DNA from: Crocinitomicaceae bacterium
GTDB lineage: Bacteria; Bacteroidota; Bacteroidia; Flavobacteriales_D; Sanyastnellaceae
DNA: 42,267 nucleotides
Direction: 5' to 3'
Assembly: GCA_002722795.1 (NCBI GenBank)
Contig: PBMY01000027.1
Coordinates: 1 to 42,267, forward strand
Shown: in pieces, positions 8,822 to 17,277 of the stretch
Numbering within the stretch: the stretch's first letter is position 1
Layout: each line of letters starts with the position of its first letter
Notes under the pieces: model-generated
What the model was told of the DNA's origin: nothing
Seen by the model: only the letters and a program-made list of their open reading frames with translations
The model's database searches: none
Program-made: the position numbers and the translations under genes

Positions 8822-9874
8822 CTATTTAAAAATGTTTTGTGAGTTGAGCCACTTTTGAAATTTACGAGCGTTTTTTATGTGGTCTCTGTATCGCTTTGCG
8901 AAAACATGCTTATTTGTCCCTCCTGGTTCAGCGCACATATATAGATAGTCGTGCTCCTCAGCATTCAATACAGATTCAATAAATGAAGGTTCGGGAGTCA
9001 TTATAGTGCCAGGGGGTAATCCCTTGTATAAATATGTGTTGTAAGGAGATTCTATTTCTAAGTGTTCTCTTAATACTCTTCTCACAGTAAAATCTCCTAG
9101 TGCATATACAACTGTTGGATCTGCCTGCAATAGTTGCCCTTTTCTTAGACGGTTTAGATATAGTCCAGCCACTGTGGGTGCTTCGCCAAGGTCCTTTGTT
9201 TCGCTTTGTACAATTGAAGCTAGTACTACTGCTTCTTCAGGTGTCAGACCCTGCATATCTGCTTTTTCAATTCTGTCTTCAGTCCACCAATTATCGCTTT
9301 CTTTAAGCAATCTATCAACAGCTCCATTCGCATCAGTTTCCCACCACATATTGTAAGTGTTTGGTATAATTTTCCACCTCACATTTTCGTGTTTGATAAG
9401 GTTTAAAACCTTTGATGAGTCAGCTGCTGTGTATAAAGCAATTTTGCCGGCAACAACTTCTATTTGCCTGTGCGATGGAACAATTACTTTAACATCACTT
9501 CTTTTTCCAATAGCTAGCATTTCTGCAGTTTCACCCATTGTGATTTTGTCGTCTATCACATACTTGCCTGGCTTGATTCTTTCATCCCAACCTCTTAACC
9601 ACATAGAATTAGACATAACACCACCGAACCCACCGTTTCTGTTGATTTCGAATTTTATGGTGTTAATGTGTGATTCGTTCGAACTATCAGGATGTAGGTA
9701 GATGTTAATAGGCTCGCTATTCTCAGGTAAAAGTGCTGAATTCCAAAACCAATATGGAATACCTATAAACACAGTGGTCATAGATATGATTTTACCAATT
9801 CCACCTATTATTACGAGTTTAAGCCCGTACTTCTTTACCTGTTTCCAGAAATAATCTTTAAAAAACTGTATCAA
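8822..9874 (-). CDS. mltG: Endolytic murein transglycosylase MltG
   Basis: An inner-membrane lytic transglycosylase that cuts nascent glycan strands and so sets their length. A membrane helix lies at about residues 17-45. The YceG domain follows, with the catalytic region VVLASIVQSETKD (Glu in SET), then RLRKGQLLQADPTVVYALGD and SPYNTYLYKGLPPGTI, all standard MltG sequence. The 350-residue length is normal. It overlaps the upstream acetyltransferase gene by four bases (ATGA) and is followed four bases later by the DUF5916 gene. Confidence 0.95.
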   Translation of the reverse strand: MIQFFKDYFWKQVKKYGLKLVIIGGIGKIISMTTVFIGIPYWFWNSALLPENSEPINIYLHPDSSNESHINTIKFEINRNGGFGGVMSNSMWLRGWDERIKPGKYVIDDKITMGETAEMLAIGKRSDVKVIVPSHRQIEVVAGKIALYTAADSSKVLNLIKHENVRWKIIPNTYNMWWETDANGAVDRLLKESDNWWTEDRIEKADMQGLTPEEAVVLASIVQSETKDLGEAPTVAGLYLNRLRKGQLLQADPTVVYALGDFTVRRVLREHLEIESPYNTYLYKGLPPGTIMTPEPSFIESVLNAEEHDYLYMCAEPGGTNKHVFAKRYRDHIKNARKFQKWLNSQNIFK

Positions 9875-10398
9875 TTTTCAGCAAATTTTTGGAGCAAAAT
9901 TACATCCTTCCAGATGCTTCCCTTTCTCACCCAATCTTTTCTCACTTCATCACCTACATACCCTGCTTTTTTAAATAGACCTATGCTTGGATAATGTCCG
10001 CCAGGAACTTCTGCATACAGTTGATGGACACCCAAATGTTCAAAAGCGTATTTCGAAAGCATTTCTAGCCCAACAAACGCATTGCCATTTCTTCTTTCGT
10101 TTTGGTCAATAACTATACCTACCCCAGCTCTGTGGTTACGAGGATCATAATCGTATAAATCAACTGCTCCAACCGTTCTCCACTGACCTTCTTCATTACA
10201 GGTGTCTAGAATAAGCCTCAGTTGTTTATCTCTATAAATATCATGACCACCTTCAGCGTACTTGATCATTACTGCTTTTGAGTAAGGTGAAAGAGACGCT
10301 CCTAGCCACCAAGTACTTGCATCATTTTCCCACGCAAGCAGCTGCTCAACATCTCCTGGTTCGATTGCCCTTAGTTTATGTGTTTGACTGATTAACAC
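9871..10398 (-). CDS. GNAT family N-acetyltransferase
   Basis: A 175-residue cytoplasmic acetyl-CoA-dependent transferase of the RimJ/SpeG-like branch. The N-terminal strand LRAIEPGDVEQLLAWEND is followed by a central GAVDLYDYD strand and the acetyl-CoA loop around IVIDQNERRNGNAF. The C-terminal YAFEHLGVHQLYAEV and GLFKKAGY segments are typical. SpeG-like spermidine acetyltransferases look like this, but the substrate cannot be told from sequence. The start is GTG at 10398; no ATG in this frame fits the fold. A 4-of-6 match to the -7 box (TAAATCTT, minus strand 10410-10403) ends four bases before it. The gene overlaps mltG by four bases. Confidence 0.85.
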   Translation of the reverse strand: MLISQTHKLRAIEPGDVEQLLAWENDASTWWLGASLSPYSKAVMIKYAEGGHDIYRDKQLRLILDTCNEEGQWRTVGAVDLYDYDPRNHRAGVGIVIDQNERRNGNAFVGLEMLSKYAFEHLGVHQLYAEVPGGHYPSIGLFKKAGYVGDEVRKDWVRKGSIWKDVILLQKFAEN

Positions 10399-10438
10399 GC
10401 TTAAGATTTAGTTAGGATAATTGCGAAGTTAGACTTCC

Positions 10439-10446
10439 TATATTTG
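10439..10446 (+). promoter_or_regulatory. -7 promoter box of rfbC
   Basis: TATATTTG, exact TAnnTTTG, ending five bases before the ATG at 10452. This predicts a leaderless or nearly leaderless transcript. A TTG lies 15 bases upstream (10421), slightly closer than the usual -33 spacing. Confidence 0.65.
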
Positions 10447-10451
10447 TCTTG

Positions 10452-11021
10452 ATGTCTTTAGAAGTAAAAAATACATCGATAGAAGGTCTAGTATTGATAA
10501 GACCCCAACGCTATTTAGACGATAGGGGATACTTTACTGAAATATTTTCTTTGAGAGATTTTGCTTGTGTAGTTGGTGAACACATTGATTTTGTCCAAGA
10601 TAATGAAAGCAAATCAAAGGCCGGAGTTGTAAGAGGTTTACATTTTCAGGTTCCTCCTAACGCTATGGGAAAATTAGTACGAGTTGTTAGTGGAAGCATT
10701 ACAGACTTTGCAGTTGATTTGAGGGTAGGCTCACCAACGTATGGTAAACATGAATCTGTAAAGCTTGACGCAGAAGAGGGTTGGCAGTTTTGGATTCCAG
10801 AGGGTTTTGCTCATGGATTCGCTGCTCATGAGGACGACACTGTTGTTGTATATAAGTGTACTGAGTTTTATCATCCAGATTCTGAGCAAAGTCTTTTGTG
10901 GAATGACCCCCAGCTTTCAATCAATTGGGGAGTAGAAAATCCAGTGCTTTCAGGTAAGGATGTTCAGGCTTTGAGTTTTGCCGATTTCACTTCTCCTTTT
11001 GTGGAAAAAGAGAAGGGCTAA
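10452..11021 (+). CDS. rfbC: dTDP-4-dehydrorhamnose 3,5-epimerase
   Basis: A cupin-fold epimerase acting on dTDP-4-keto-6-deoxyglucose in dTDP-L-rhamnose synthesis. The 189 residues contain the family signature from LDDRGYFTEIF through VVRGLHFQ, with the catalytic His64. DLRVGSPTYGK, WIPEGFAHGF and the YHPDSE segment with the active-site Tyr follow. The ATG at 10452 is preferred to the TTG three bases earlier because of its position after the -7 box. RmlA, RmlB and RmlD are not in this window, so the gene is unlinked from its pathway here. Confidence 0.95.
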   Translation: MSLEVKNTSIEGLVLIRPQRYLDDRGYFTEIFSLRDFACVVGEHIDFVQDNESKSKAGVVRGLHFQVPPNAMGKLVRVVSGSITDFAVDLRVGSPTYGKHESVKLDAEEGWQFWIPEGFAHGFAAHEDDTVVVYKCTEFYHPDSEQSLLWNDPQLSINWGVENPVLSGKDVQALSFADFTSPFVEKEKG

Positions 11022-11047
11022 ATCTAGTTAAACCAAAATACCTCTGC

Positions 11048-11055
11048 TACATTTA
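11048..11055 (+). promoter_or_regulatory. -7 promoter box of the lytic transglycosylase gene
   Basis: TACATTTA, 5 of the 6 fixed positions of TAnnTTTG, ending four bases before the ATG at 11060. Same start-proximal placing as the exact boxes elsewhere in the window. Confidence 0.5.
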
Positions 11056-11059
11056 CTCT

Positions 11060-11944
11060 ATGCAGAGAGCTCATTTTTTAGTCCTAGGAATTATTGTTTT
11101 AAGCCTGCTTTTTATTGCAGCAATTTCTAATACTCCTCTGACTCACTCGGTTGTTGTGGCACCAGCCATACCATCCCAAATTTCACTTGCGGGAGAGAAA
11201 GTCCCCATGGCTGATTTTGGCGTACGAGAGGCTTTAGACCGTGAGTTTATTGTGAATACTTACCGTCACAGTTCAACCATACTTTATTTGAAAAAGGCCT
11301 CACGATGGTTTCCAGTAATAGAGCCAATTTTAGAGGAAGAAGGTATTCCAGATGATTTCAAGTATTTGTGTGTGATTGAAAGTGGGCTTAGCCAAGTTGT
11401 TAGTCCCGCTGGTGCAGCTGGGTTTTGGCAATTCATGAAGAAGACTGCCCCTGAATATGATCTAGAGGTAAGTTCTACAGTTGATGAGAGATATCATATT
11501 GAAAAGGCTACACGTGCTGCTTGTCAGTATTTGAACGAATCTTATGAGCTGTTTGGGTCATGGTCACTTGCTGCAGCGTCTTACAATATGGGCCGAACAG
11601 GACTCACAAAGAGGATAGAAGAGCAGGGAGTAAGCGACTATTGGGATCTGCACCTTAATTCGGAAACTGCTCGCTACGTTTATAGGATTCTAGCGGTAAA
11701 AGAGGTGATGACTAATCCAGAAAGGTTTGGGTTTAAACTTAGGCCTCAGGACCTATACAATCCATACACTTACAGGACTGTCAAGGTAGACAAAACGATA
11801 GATGATTTGACTGAATTTGCACTTTCAAATGGGTCGAATATTCGCGAGATGAAGACTTTGAATCCTTGGCTTAGAAAAAAGAATTTGCTTGTTGGTGAAG
11901 ACCAAACCTATGAAATCTACTTTCCGAATACTTTAGTGAAATAA
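11060..11944 (+). CDS. Lytic transglycosylase (SLT/MltD-like) with LysM-like tail
   Basis: A murein lytic transglycosylase that cleaves the MurNAc-GlcNAc bond with formation of 1,6-anhydroMurNAc. It has 294 residues. A hydrophobic N-terminal segment (about 6-23) acts as signal peptide or anchor. The SLT domain spans about 80-215 with the catalytic Glu107 (CVIESGLSQ), then SPAGAAGFWQFM and AAASYNMGRTG, the usual SLT motifs. Residues about 240-294 (TVKVDKTIDDLTEFALSNG, then LNPWLRKKNLLVGE) look like one LysM module. It is monocistronic and converges with the CoA transferase gene. Confidence 0.9.
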   Translation: MQRAHFLVLGIIVLSLLFIAAISNTPLTHSVVVAPAIPSQISLAGEKVPMADFGVREALDREFIVNTYRHSSTILYLKKASRWFPVIEPILEEEGIPDDFKYLCVIESGLSQVVSPAGAAGFWQFMKKTAPEYDLEVSSTVDERYHIEKATRAACQYLNESYELFGSWSLAAASYNMGRTGLTKRIEEQGVSDYWDLHLNSETARYVYRILAVKEVMTNPERFGFKLRPQDLYNPYTYRTVKVDKTIDDLTEFALSNGSNIREMKTLNPWLRKKNLLVGEDQTYEIYFPNTLVK

Positions 11945-12033
11945 GCTACAACGCTTGGCTTAATAACCCTTCTCCCATCTTGAACGCCTTCGTCAATTAG
12001 ATGCTTTTGTCCTGAAGTGCCATTTGTAAATAC
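11917..12033 (-). other. Readable C-terminal remnant of the CoA transferase beyond its in-frame stop
   Basis: Reading past the TAA (minus strand 12036-12034) in the same frame gives 38 further sense codons to a TAG at 11919-11917. The segment opens VFTNGTSGQKHLIDE and continues through a DGRRVIKPS stretch. That is what normally follows the GVPAG-V-x-x-L motif in class III CoA transferases (a short helix, then a strand ending in VAF/VAY). It overlaps the 3' end of the convergent transglycosylase gene by 28 bases. The best reading is that this was coding until a single stop arose, typically from Glu GAA to TAA. Confidence 0.7.
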
Positions 12034-13014
12034 TTAACTTAATGGCCTTACTAATCCAGCTGGGACTCCCTTGGTAAGAAAATCCTCCATTAAAGCGTCT
12101 ATTTCTTCAATTTTATGAGCTAAAGTCATCAATTCCTTCATTAGATCTACTCTGTTTTTTACCCTTGAGGCATTTGTAGAAAATCTAATGTCGTGGCTTA
12201 ATTCTGGTTGCCCCAATACCTCGCATAATCCCTCAAACTGTTTGTCACTTCCAACAGCTAGAACAATTTGCCTGCCGTTTTTCAAAGTAATTAAATCTCC
12301 ATACGGGGCAATGTTTGGATGCTCAGAACCTATTCGGAGTTGTTCATCACCATTCATTAAAAAATTTGTTGCTCTATTAACAAGAGCGGCTAATCCACTT
12401 CTTTCTAGACTCACCTCACTATACCACCCTTTCACTCCTTTTTCACGAGAGTAAAGTCCTGAAAGAGCTGCAGATTTGATTTGATCAGATGCAAGGACAT
12501 CCATTAATGCTACAGGCATTCTTGTCGGAGGACCATCTGGTGAACCGTTCATGTGCATAAAGCCAGTTTCAGCTTGGACTACTACATCGTATGCAAGTCT
12601 TGTTGGAGCATCTGCAAAACCAACTAGTCTTATATGAATCAAATTCGGGTACTTCTGAGCAACAACCTCAGGTTCCAAATTGAATTTGTTTAAATCGCTA
12701 TTTTTGAAGTTTTGCAATAACACATCTGCTTCCTTGAGTTCCTCTTCAAGCCAGTTTAAACCTTCAGAAGATTTTAAATCAACTCTATGAACTGTTTTGT
12801 ATGTATTTGCTGACGCATAGTAAGCGCTAATTCCCCCCTCAATTGCTTCGCCATTTGCTCTCCAGCTTCTTGTTATATCGCCCCATTGTGGATGCTCAAC
12901 TTTAGTTACCTCTGCACCGCACTCAGCAAAAAAACTTCCAGCTAATGGCCCAGCTAGTACTGAAGACAGCTCTAGCACCCTCAATCCCTGAAATGGTTTG
13001 AAATTAATAGTCAT
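12034..13014 (-). CDS. CoA transferase family III (CaiB/BaiF), ended early by an in-frame TAA
   Basis: An enzyme that moves CoA between carboxylic acids through an aspartyl-CoA intermediate; substrate unknown. The 326 residues begin with FQGLRVLELSSVLAGPLAG and AECGAEVTKVEHP, then RVDLKSSEG and VVVQAETGFMHMNG (catalytic Asp of the YDVVVQAE segment). They end just after GVPAGLVRPLS. Homologues usually run about 40 residues further, and the same frame stays readable for 38 codons after the stop, so the protein appears clipped rather than naturally short. The missing part is not the catalytic core, so activity cannot be excluded. The start overlaps the ABC exporter gene by 11 bases. It is the last gene of the TonB receptor-exporter-CoA transferase unit. 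Confidence 0.82.
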   Translation of the reverse strand: MTINFKPFQGLRVLELSSVLAGPLAGSFFAECGAEVTKVEHPQWGDITRSWRANGEAIEGGISAYYASANTYKTVHRVDLKSSEGLNWLEEELKEADVLLQNFKNSDLNKFNLEPEVVAQKYPNLIHIRLVGFADAPTRLAYDVVVQAETGFMHMNGSPDGPPTRMPVALMDVLASDQIKSAALSGLYSREKGVKGWYSEVSLERSGLAALVNRATNFLMNGDEQLRIGSEHPNIAPYGDLITLKNGRQIVLAVGSDKQFEGLCEVLGQPELSHDIRFSTNASRVKNRVDLMKELMTLAHKIEEIDALMEDFLTKGVPAGLVRPLS

Positions 13015-14911
13015 TGTTTTCAGCTTCAGCTAATTGCTGCTCGTTCATCTCTGAGTACATACCATCGGCTTTAACTAACTCCTCGTGAGTTCCTTGTTCA
13101 ACTACTTGACCTTTATCAATTACAATTATGAGATCGGCGTGATTGATTGTAGATATCCTGTGGCTAACCATTAGGATAGCTGTATTGGGATTGCTTTTTT
13201 GCATCTCGTTTAGGCTAGTAATGATGTGCTTTTCAGTTTTTGTATCAACAGCTGATAGACAGTCGTCTAGAATTAGAATATCGGGATTTCTAAGTATTGC
13301 TCGAGCGATACTTATTCTTTGCTTTTGGCCTCCGCTGAGATTTACTCCGCGCTCTCCTAAAATAGTCTTGTATCCGTTTTCAAGCTCTACAATGTCTGAG
13401 TGAACAGCTGACTTTTCAGCCGCATCTTCAATTGCCTTTGAGTCCACTTCATCAATTCGACCAAAACTGATGTTGTTCTCAATTGTGTCAGAGAATAAAA
13501 AGACGTCTTGAGGAACATAGCCTGTACGACCCTTATAATCGGTGATTGGTTGATCTTTAAGATTAACTCCGCCATACTTTATATCCCCTGAAGTTGGGTC
13601 CATTAATCTCATACACAGCTGGGCTACAGTGGATTTTCCAGATCCAGTTCTACCAGTTATTGCAATGGTTTTGCCTGGTTTAAGGTTCAAGTTTAATCCC
13701 GAAAGAGCAACTATTCCAGTTTCAGGATATGTGTAACAAACATTTTCAAAAGAGATGCCTTTTGATGCATCTATCGACAATCCCTCAGCCAATTCAGTTG
13801 GACTATTAATCTCTGGTTCGCTTTCTAGAAAATTGAGGATTCTTTGCATAGAGGCTTCAGCCTTTTGGACTAAAGAAGTAACCCAACCTACAGAAGCAAA
13901 TGGCCAAGTAAGAAGATTTACATAGAATACAAATTGGAATATATGCCCAAGCTCAAGATTCCCCTCAATGACTTGAACACCTCCAACATAAACTGTGAGA
14001 ACTGTGCTAAGCCCCACAAGAAGAATGATGATGGGAGTGAACATAGCCTCGACTTTAACTAGCTTAAGAGCTTTTACTTTATAATCGTCGCTCTCCCTCT
14101 CGAATCTTGCAGCAGCTTTTAATTCTCTGTGGTAAGATTGAATCACCCTTATACCACTCATATGCTGTTGAGCAAACGTGCTTAAATCGCTTTGGGATGC
14201 AGCTACATAATCACTGAGTTTGTTGATCTTAGAAGAGATGTAGTAAATGCCAATAGACATAAGCGGCAGAGGTAAAAGAGAGAAAAGTGTCAGCTTTAGA
14301 TCAATACTCACCATAACAAAGACCACAATAAAAATCAATGCAATAAGATTGAGGCTATACATTACTGCCGGGCCCAAAAACATTCTAACCCTACTCACAT
14401 CCTCACTTATTCTATTCATCAAATCTCCAGTATCGTTTGACTTGTAAAAACGAGCGTCTAAATTTTGGTAGTGGCGGTATATACTCTCCTTAATGTCGTA
14501 CTCCATTAGTCTAGAATTGACAATGATGGTTTGGCGTGTCAAGAATAGAAAAATGCCTTTTATAAAGAATACTACTAAGTATATCACAGCTTGAAACAGA
14601 GCAATAATTGTTACAAGCCTTAATACGTCAGTCCTGTTTTTTACTGTGCTATCCCAATCCTCGCCAATTCCCGTATAATGCAAAAAATTAAAGAGAATTT
14701 TGGGAAGATCAATTTTTGAGCCATCTGCATATTCTGTTGCACCATCAGCAAGAAATGAAGTGTATGCATCTCTCATCACATTTACACCCTCTCCAACAAG
14801 AGCCGGGGCAAAAACCGCAAGCACGTTTGTAAACAAAATGAACACTATCCCTGCAAGAAGTCTAACTCTATACTTCAAGAAAAGGGGTGCTAATGTTCGT
14901 AATGCCTTCAT
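13004..14911 (-). CDS. ABC exporter, fused permease and ATPase (MsbA/MDR-like)
   Basis: A half-transporter of 635 residues that would work as a homodimer in the inner membrane. Residues about 15-345 hold six membrane helices; a periplasmic insertion of about 50 residues lies after the first. The nucleotide-binding domain follows: Walker A GRTGSGKST (420-428), the signature LSGGQ (525-529), Walker B ILILDD (545-550) and the switch His in SHRIST. The acidic residue after Walker B is Asp rather than Glu, as in many bacterial exporters. The substrate may be lipid or hydrophobic, which is inference from the MsbA/MDR likeness. It starts four bases after the TonB receptor gene. Confidence 0.93.
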   Translation of the reverse strand: MKALRTLAPLFLKYRVRLLAGIVFILFTNVLAVFAPALVGEGVNVMRDAYTSFLADGATEYADGSKIDLPKILFNFLHYTGIGEDWDSTVKNRTDVLRLVTIIALFQAVIYLVVFFIKGIFLFLTRQTIIVNSRLMEYDIKESIYRHYQNLDARFYKSNDTGDLMNRISEDVSRVRMFLGPAVMYSLNLIALIFIVVFVMVSIDLKLTLFSLLPLPLMSIGIYYISSKINKLSDYVAASQSDLSTFAQQHMSGIRVIQSYHRELKAAARFERESDDYKVKALKLVKVEAMFTPIIILLVGLSTVLTVYVGGVQVIEGNLELGHIFQFVFYVNLLTWPFASVGWVTSLVQKAEASMQRILNFLESEPEINSPTELAEGLSIDASKGISFENVCYTYPETGIVALSGLNLNLKPGKTIAITGRTGSGKSTVAQLCMRLMDPTSGDIKYGGVNLKDQPITDYKGRTGYVPQDVFLFSDTIENNISFGRIDEVDSKAIEDAAEKSAVHSDIVELENGYKTILGERGVNLSGGQKQRISIARAILRNPDILILDDCLSAVDTKTEKHIITSLNEMQKSNPNTAILMVSHRISTINHADLIIVIDKGQVVEQGTHEELVKADGMYSEMNEQQLAEAENNDY

Positions 14912-14915
14912 CTAT

Positions 14916-17276
14916 TTAGAAATTAAAGTTCCAAGTAAATGATGGAAGAATAGGAAATAGGCTTACTTGTTTTGCTGTAATTTCAAGCGTACCATCATTC
15001 AAATCACCCTCATTACTAAAGAATATAAAATACGGATTTGCTCTATTGTACACATTGTAAATGCTGAAAACCCATTGACCTTTTGCATCCTTCTTCTGAG
15101 GCGTTAAAGTCGCGCTCAAATCAACTCTGTGGTATGGAGCCATTCTGAATCCGTTTCGGTCATCATAAAGGTCTACGATTTGGCCTTCAATTATATATCT
15201 CTGAATAGGAAGCGTAATTGAGTTTCCAGTAGCATAAACATGAACTAGACCAAACCTCCATCTATCACTGTAGGTGTAATCAAGTACTAAACTTAAATCG
15301 TGACGCCTGTCGTAGGTGGCAGGGAAAATGTCTCCATTATTTAAATCTGGGAATTCCCTTTCAGTTTTACTCCAAGTATATCCAATCCAACCATTAAGAG
15401 CTCCTCTTCTTTTCTTAAGAAAAAATTCAGCTCCATAAGACCATCCATCACCAAAAACTAGATTATTATCTGTGTTCGATTCTAAATTGTCTGTTGGTTG
15501 AGTGTTTTGGGCATATTCAACAAGATTTTCAAGTTGCTTGTAATATCCTTCAACACTTAACTCGTAGTCTTTATTTTCTCCAAGGTCAGTAAAATATCCA
15601 GCACTATACTGTCTTCCCCATTGCGGTCTGACGATGTCTGAACTCGGAATCCAAACATCAGTTGGCATAACTGATCCAGTTAGTGAAGCTAAGTGAACAT
15701 ATTGGTAGTTCTCATGAAAGCCCATCTTTACGCTCGACTTGGGTCCAACAATAATTCTTGTTGAAACTCTTGGCTCGAGTCCTCCATATCTCTTTATCAA
15801 ATCGCCACTAGTATATATAGTAATACTATCAGTCCCATCGTTGTGATGTCTAGTAAACGGACCAACATGTCTAAAGTCACTATATCTTAGCCCCCCGTAG
15901 ATCTTGATTTTTTCATTTAAATCGAACTCGTCCTCTATATAAAATCCACTTTCGTGACTAAATGTTTCGTCAGAAACTCCTTCTGCACCTAATTGCGATT
16001 CTACACTATCAATAGTCAATTTGTAACTGAGGGGGAGGAATTGATGATAGACGTAGTCTATTCCAGTTTTAATCTTGTGTCTAGACGAAGGGTAATAACT
16101 GAGTTGCCATTTTACATTCCAATCCTCAATTCCACTATCAAATCCAAATGCAAAACCTTCTTGGCTACCCTCAAATGCAAAGTCGTAGTCGCTGTAGGTG
16201 GTGGTTAAATTTAGGAATAATTTATCATTGAATAGGTGGTTCCATTTAAATGAACCCATAGCATTGCCCCAAGGAATGTCAGTGCCAAAACCCAAGTTAT
16301 CATTATTAAATGAAAACACATCACGGCCAAAATACCCGCTTAAAAACACCTCATCCTTTTCGCTAAATCTATGATTTAATTTTGCATTTAAATCGTAGAA
16401 ATAATAACCTGTTCCTTCAGCAGGTTTACCTTCAAGAAATGGCCTCGTTAGAATATCAATGTATGTTCTTCTCCCAGAAATGATAAAGCTGGACTTTTCT
16501 TCAACAATTGGTCCTTCAACTGTCATTCTAGAGCTTATAAGTCCTATTCCTCCATTGCATTTCAAATCCTTTCTATTTCCGTCTCTAAGTCCTATGTCAA
16601 GGACTGAAGAAATCCTTCCGCCGTATCTAGAAGGAATGCCACCCTTGTGCACATCTACATTTTTAATTGCGTCGGCATTGAACACGGAGAAAAACCCAAA
16701 CAAATGAGATGCATTATAAACTGTTGCGTTATCGAGAAGGACTAGATTTTGGTCTGGGCCACCGCCTCTAACGTAGAAGCCGCTGTTTCCTTCCCCGGCG
16801 TTTTGAATTCCCGGAAGTAGCTGAATTGTCTTAAGAATATCAACTTCTCCCATTAATGCGGGTAGGCTTTTTATGGTTTCTATGCTGACATCTATTCTTC
16901 CGAGGTCTGTGCTCTCTGTATTTTGTGTGCGAGAACCTAGAACTTCAGCGTTTTCAATTTCAATTGTTGTAGGTTCTAGATTAATGTCTAGACTATGTGA
17001 TTCTTCCATTAAAACTTCCTTGATGAGGGTTTTATATCCTATGAAAGAGAATTGAATTGTGTTTTTTCCTGAATTGAGATGGAGGCTGTAGAAGCCATAA
17101 ATATTTGTTGAAACGCCTTTACCTGTTGATGTGTCAATCACATTTACACCTAGGATATATTCTCCTGAATTCACATCTCTCACACGTCCAGATAGGGTAT
17201 GGGTTTGGGCTAAAGTGTCTGTAGAAAAACTCGCCGCTAAAATTAATGCCCAAATAAAAGAGAAGTATCTTGCCAT
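14916..17276 (-). CDS. TonB-dependent receptor with carboxypeptidase-like regulatory domain
   Basis: An outer-membrane active transporter of 786 residues. A signal peptide covers residues 1-24 (ends DTLAQ). A CarboxypepD_reg-like beta-sandwich follows (about 27-105: LSGRVRDVNSGEYILGVNV, GFYSLHL). The plug holds the INAGEGNSGFYVRGGGPDQN type signature and DNATVYNASHLFGFF. The barrel ends in aromatic FTWNFNF, the usual BamA-recognised end. No SusD partner is adjacent, so it is probably not a SusCD pair. The ATG at 17276 is preferred to the one at 17300: an exact -7 box (TACATTTG, minus strand 17292-17285) lies between them, and only the later start leaves a clean signal peptide. Confidence 0.9.
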   Translation of the reverse strand: MARYFSFIWALILAASFSTDTLAQTHTLSGRVRDVNSGEYILGVNVIDTSTGKGVSTNIYGFYSLHLNSGKNTIQFSFIGYKTLIKEVLMEESHSLDINLEPTTIEIENAEVLGSRTQNTESTDLGRIDVSIETIKSLPALMGEVDILKTIQLLPGIQNAGEGNSGFYVRGGGPDQNLVLLDNATVYNASHLFGFFSVFNADAIKNVDVHKGGIPSRYGGRISSVLDIGLRDGNRKDLKCNGGIGLISSRMTVEGPIVEEKSSFIISGRRTYIDILTRPFLEGKPAEGTGYYFYDLNAKLNHRFSEKDEVFLSGYFGRDVFSFNNDNLGFGTDIPWGNAMGSFKWNHLFNDKLFLNLTTTYSDYDFAFEGSQEGFAFGFDSGIEDWNVKWQLSYYPSSRHKIKTGIDYVYHQFLPLSYKLTIDSVESQLGAEGVSDETFSHESGFYIEDEFDLNEKIKIYGGLRYSDFRHVGPFTRHHNDGTDSITIYTSGDLIKRYGGLEPRVSTRIIVGPKSSVKMGFHENYQYVHLASLTGSVMPTDVWIPSSDIVRPQWGRQYSAGYFTDLGENKDYELSVEGYYKQLENLVEYAQNTQPTDNLESNTDNNLVFGDGWSYGAEFFLKKRRGALNGWIGYTWSKTEREFPDLNNGDIFPATYDRRHDLSLVLDYTYSDRWRFGLVHVYATGNSITLPIQRYIIEGQIVDLYDDRNGFRMAPYHRVDLSATLTPQKKDAKGQWVFSIYNVYNRANPYFIFFSNEGDLNDGTLEITAKQVSLFPILPSFTWNFNF
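17266..17273 (+). promoter_or_regulatory. Weak -7 box of the solute-binding lipoprotein gene
   Basis: TATCTTGC, 4 of 6 fixed positions, ending exactly four bases before the GTG at 17278. It lies inside codons 2-4 of the divergent TonB receptor gene. The same variant, TACCTTGC, occurs before ruvX at the same distance. Confidence 0.35.
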
Positions 17277-17277
17277 T

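Noticed and set aside
17131-17277. Upstream extension of the lipoprotein gene to an earlier start
   Set aside because: It would be antisense to the TonB receptor signal peptide and would bury the lipoprotein signal inside the protein; the GTG at 17278 gives a proper lipobox.
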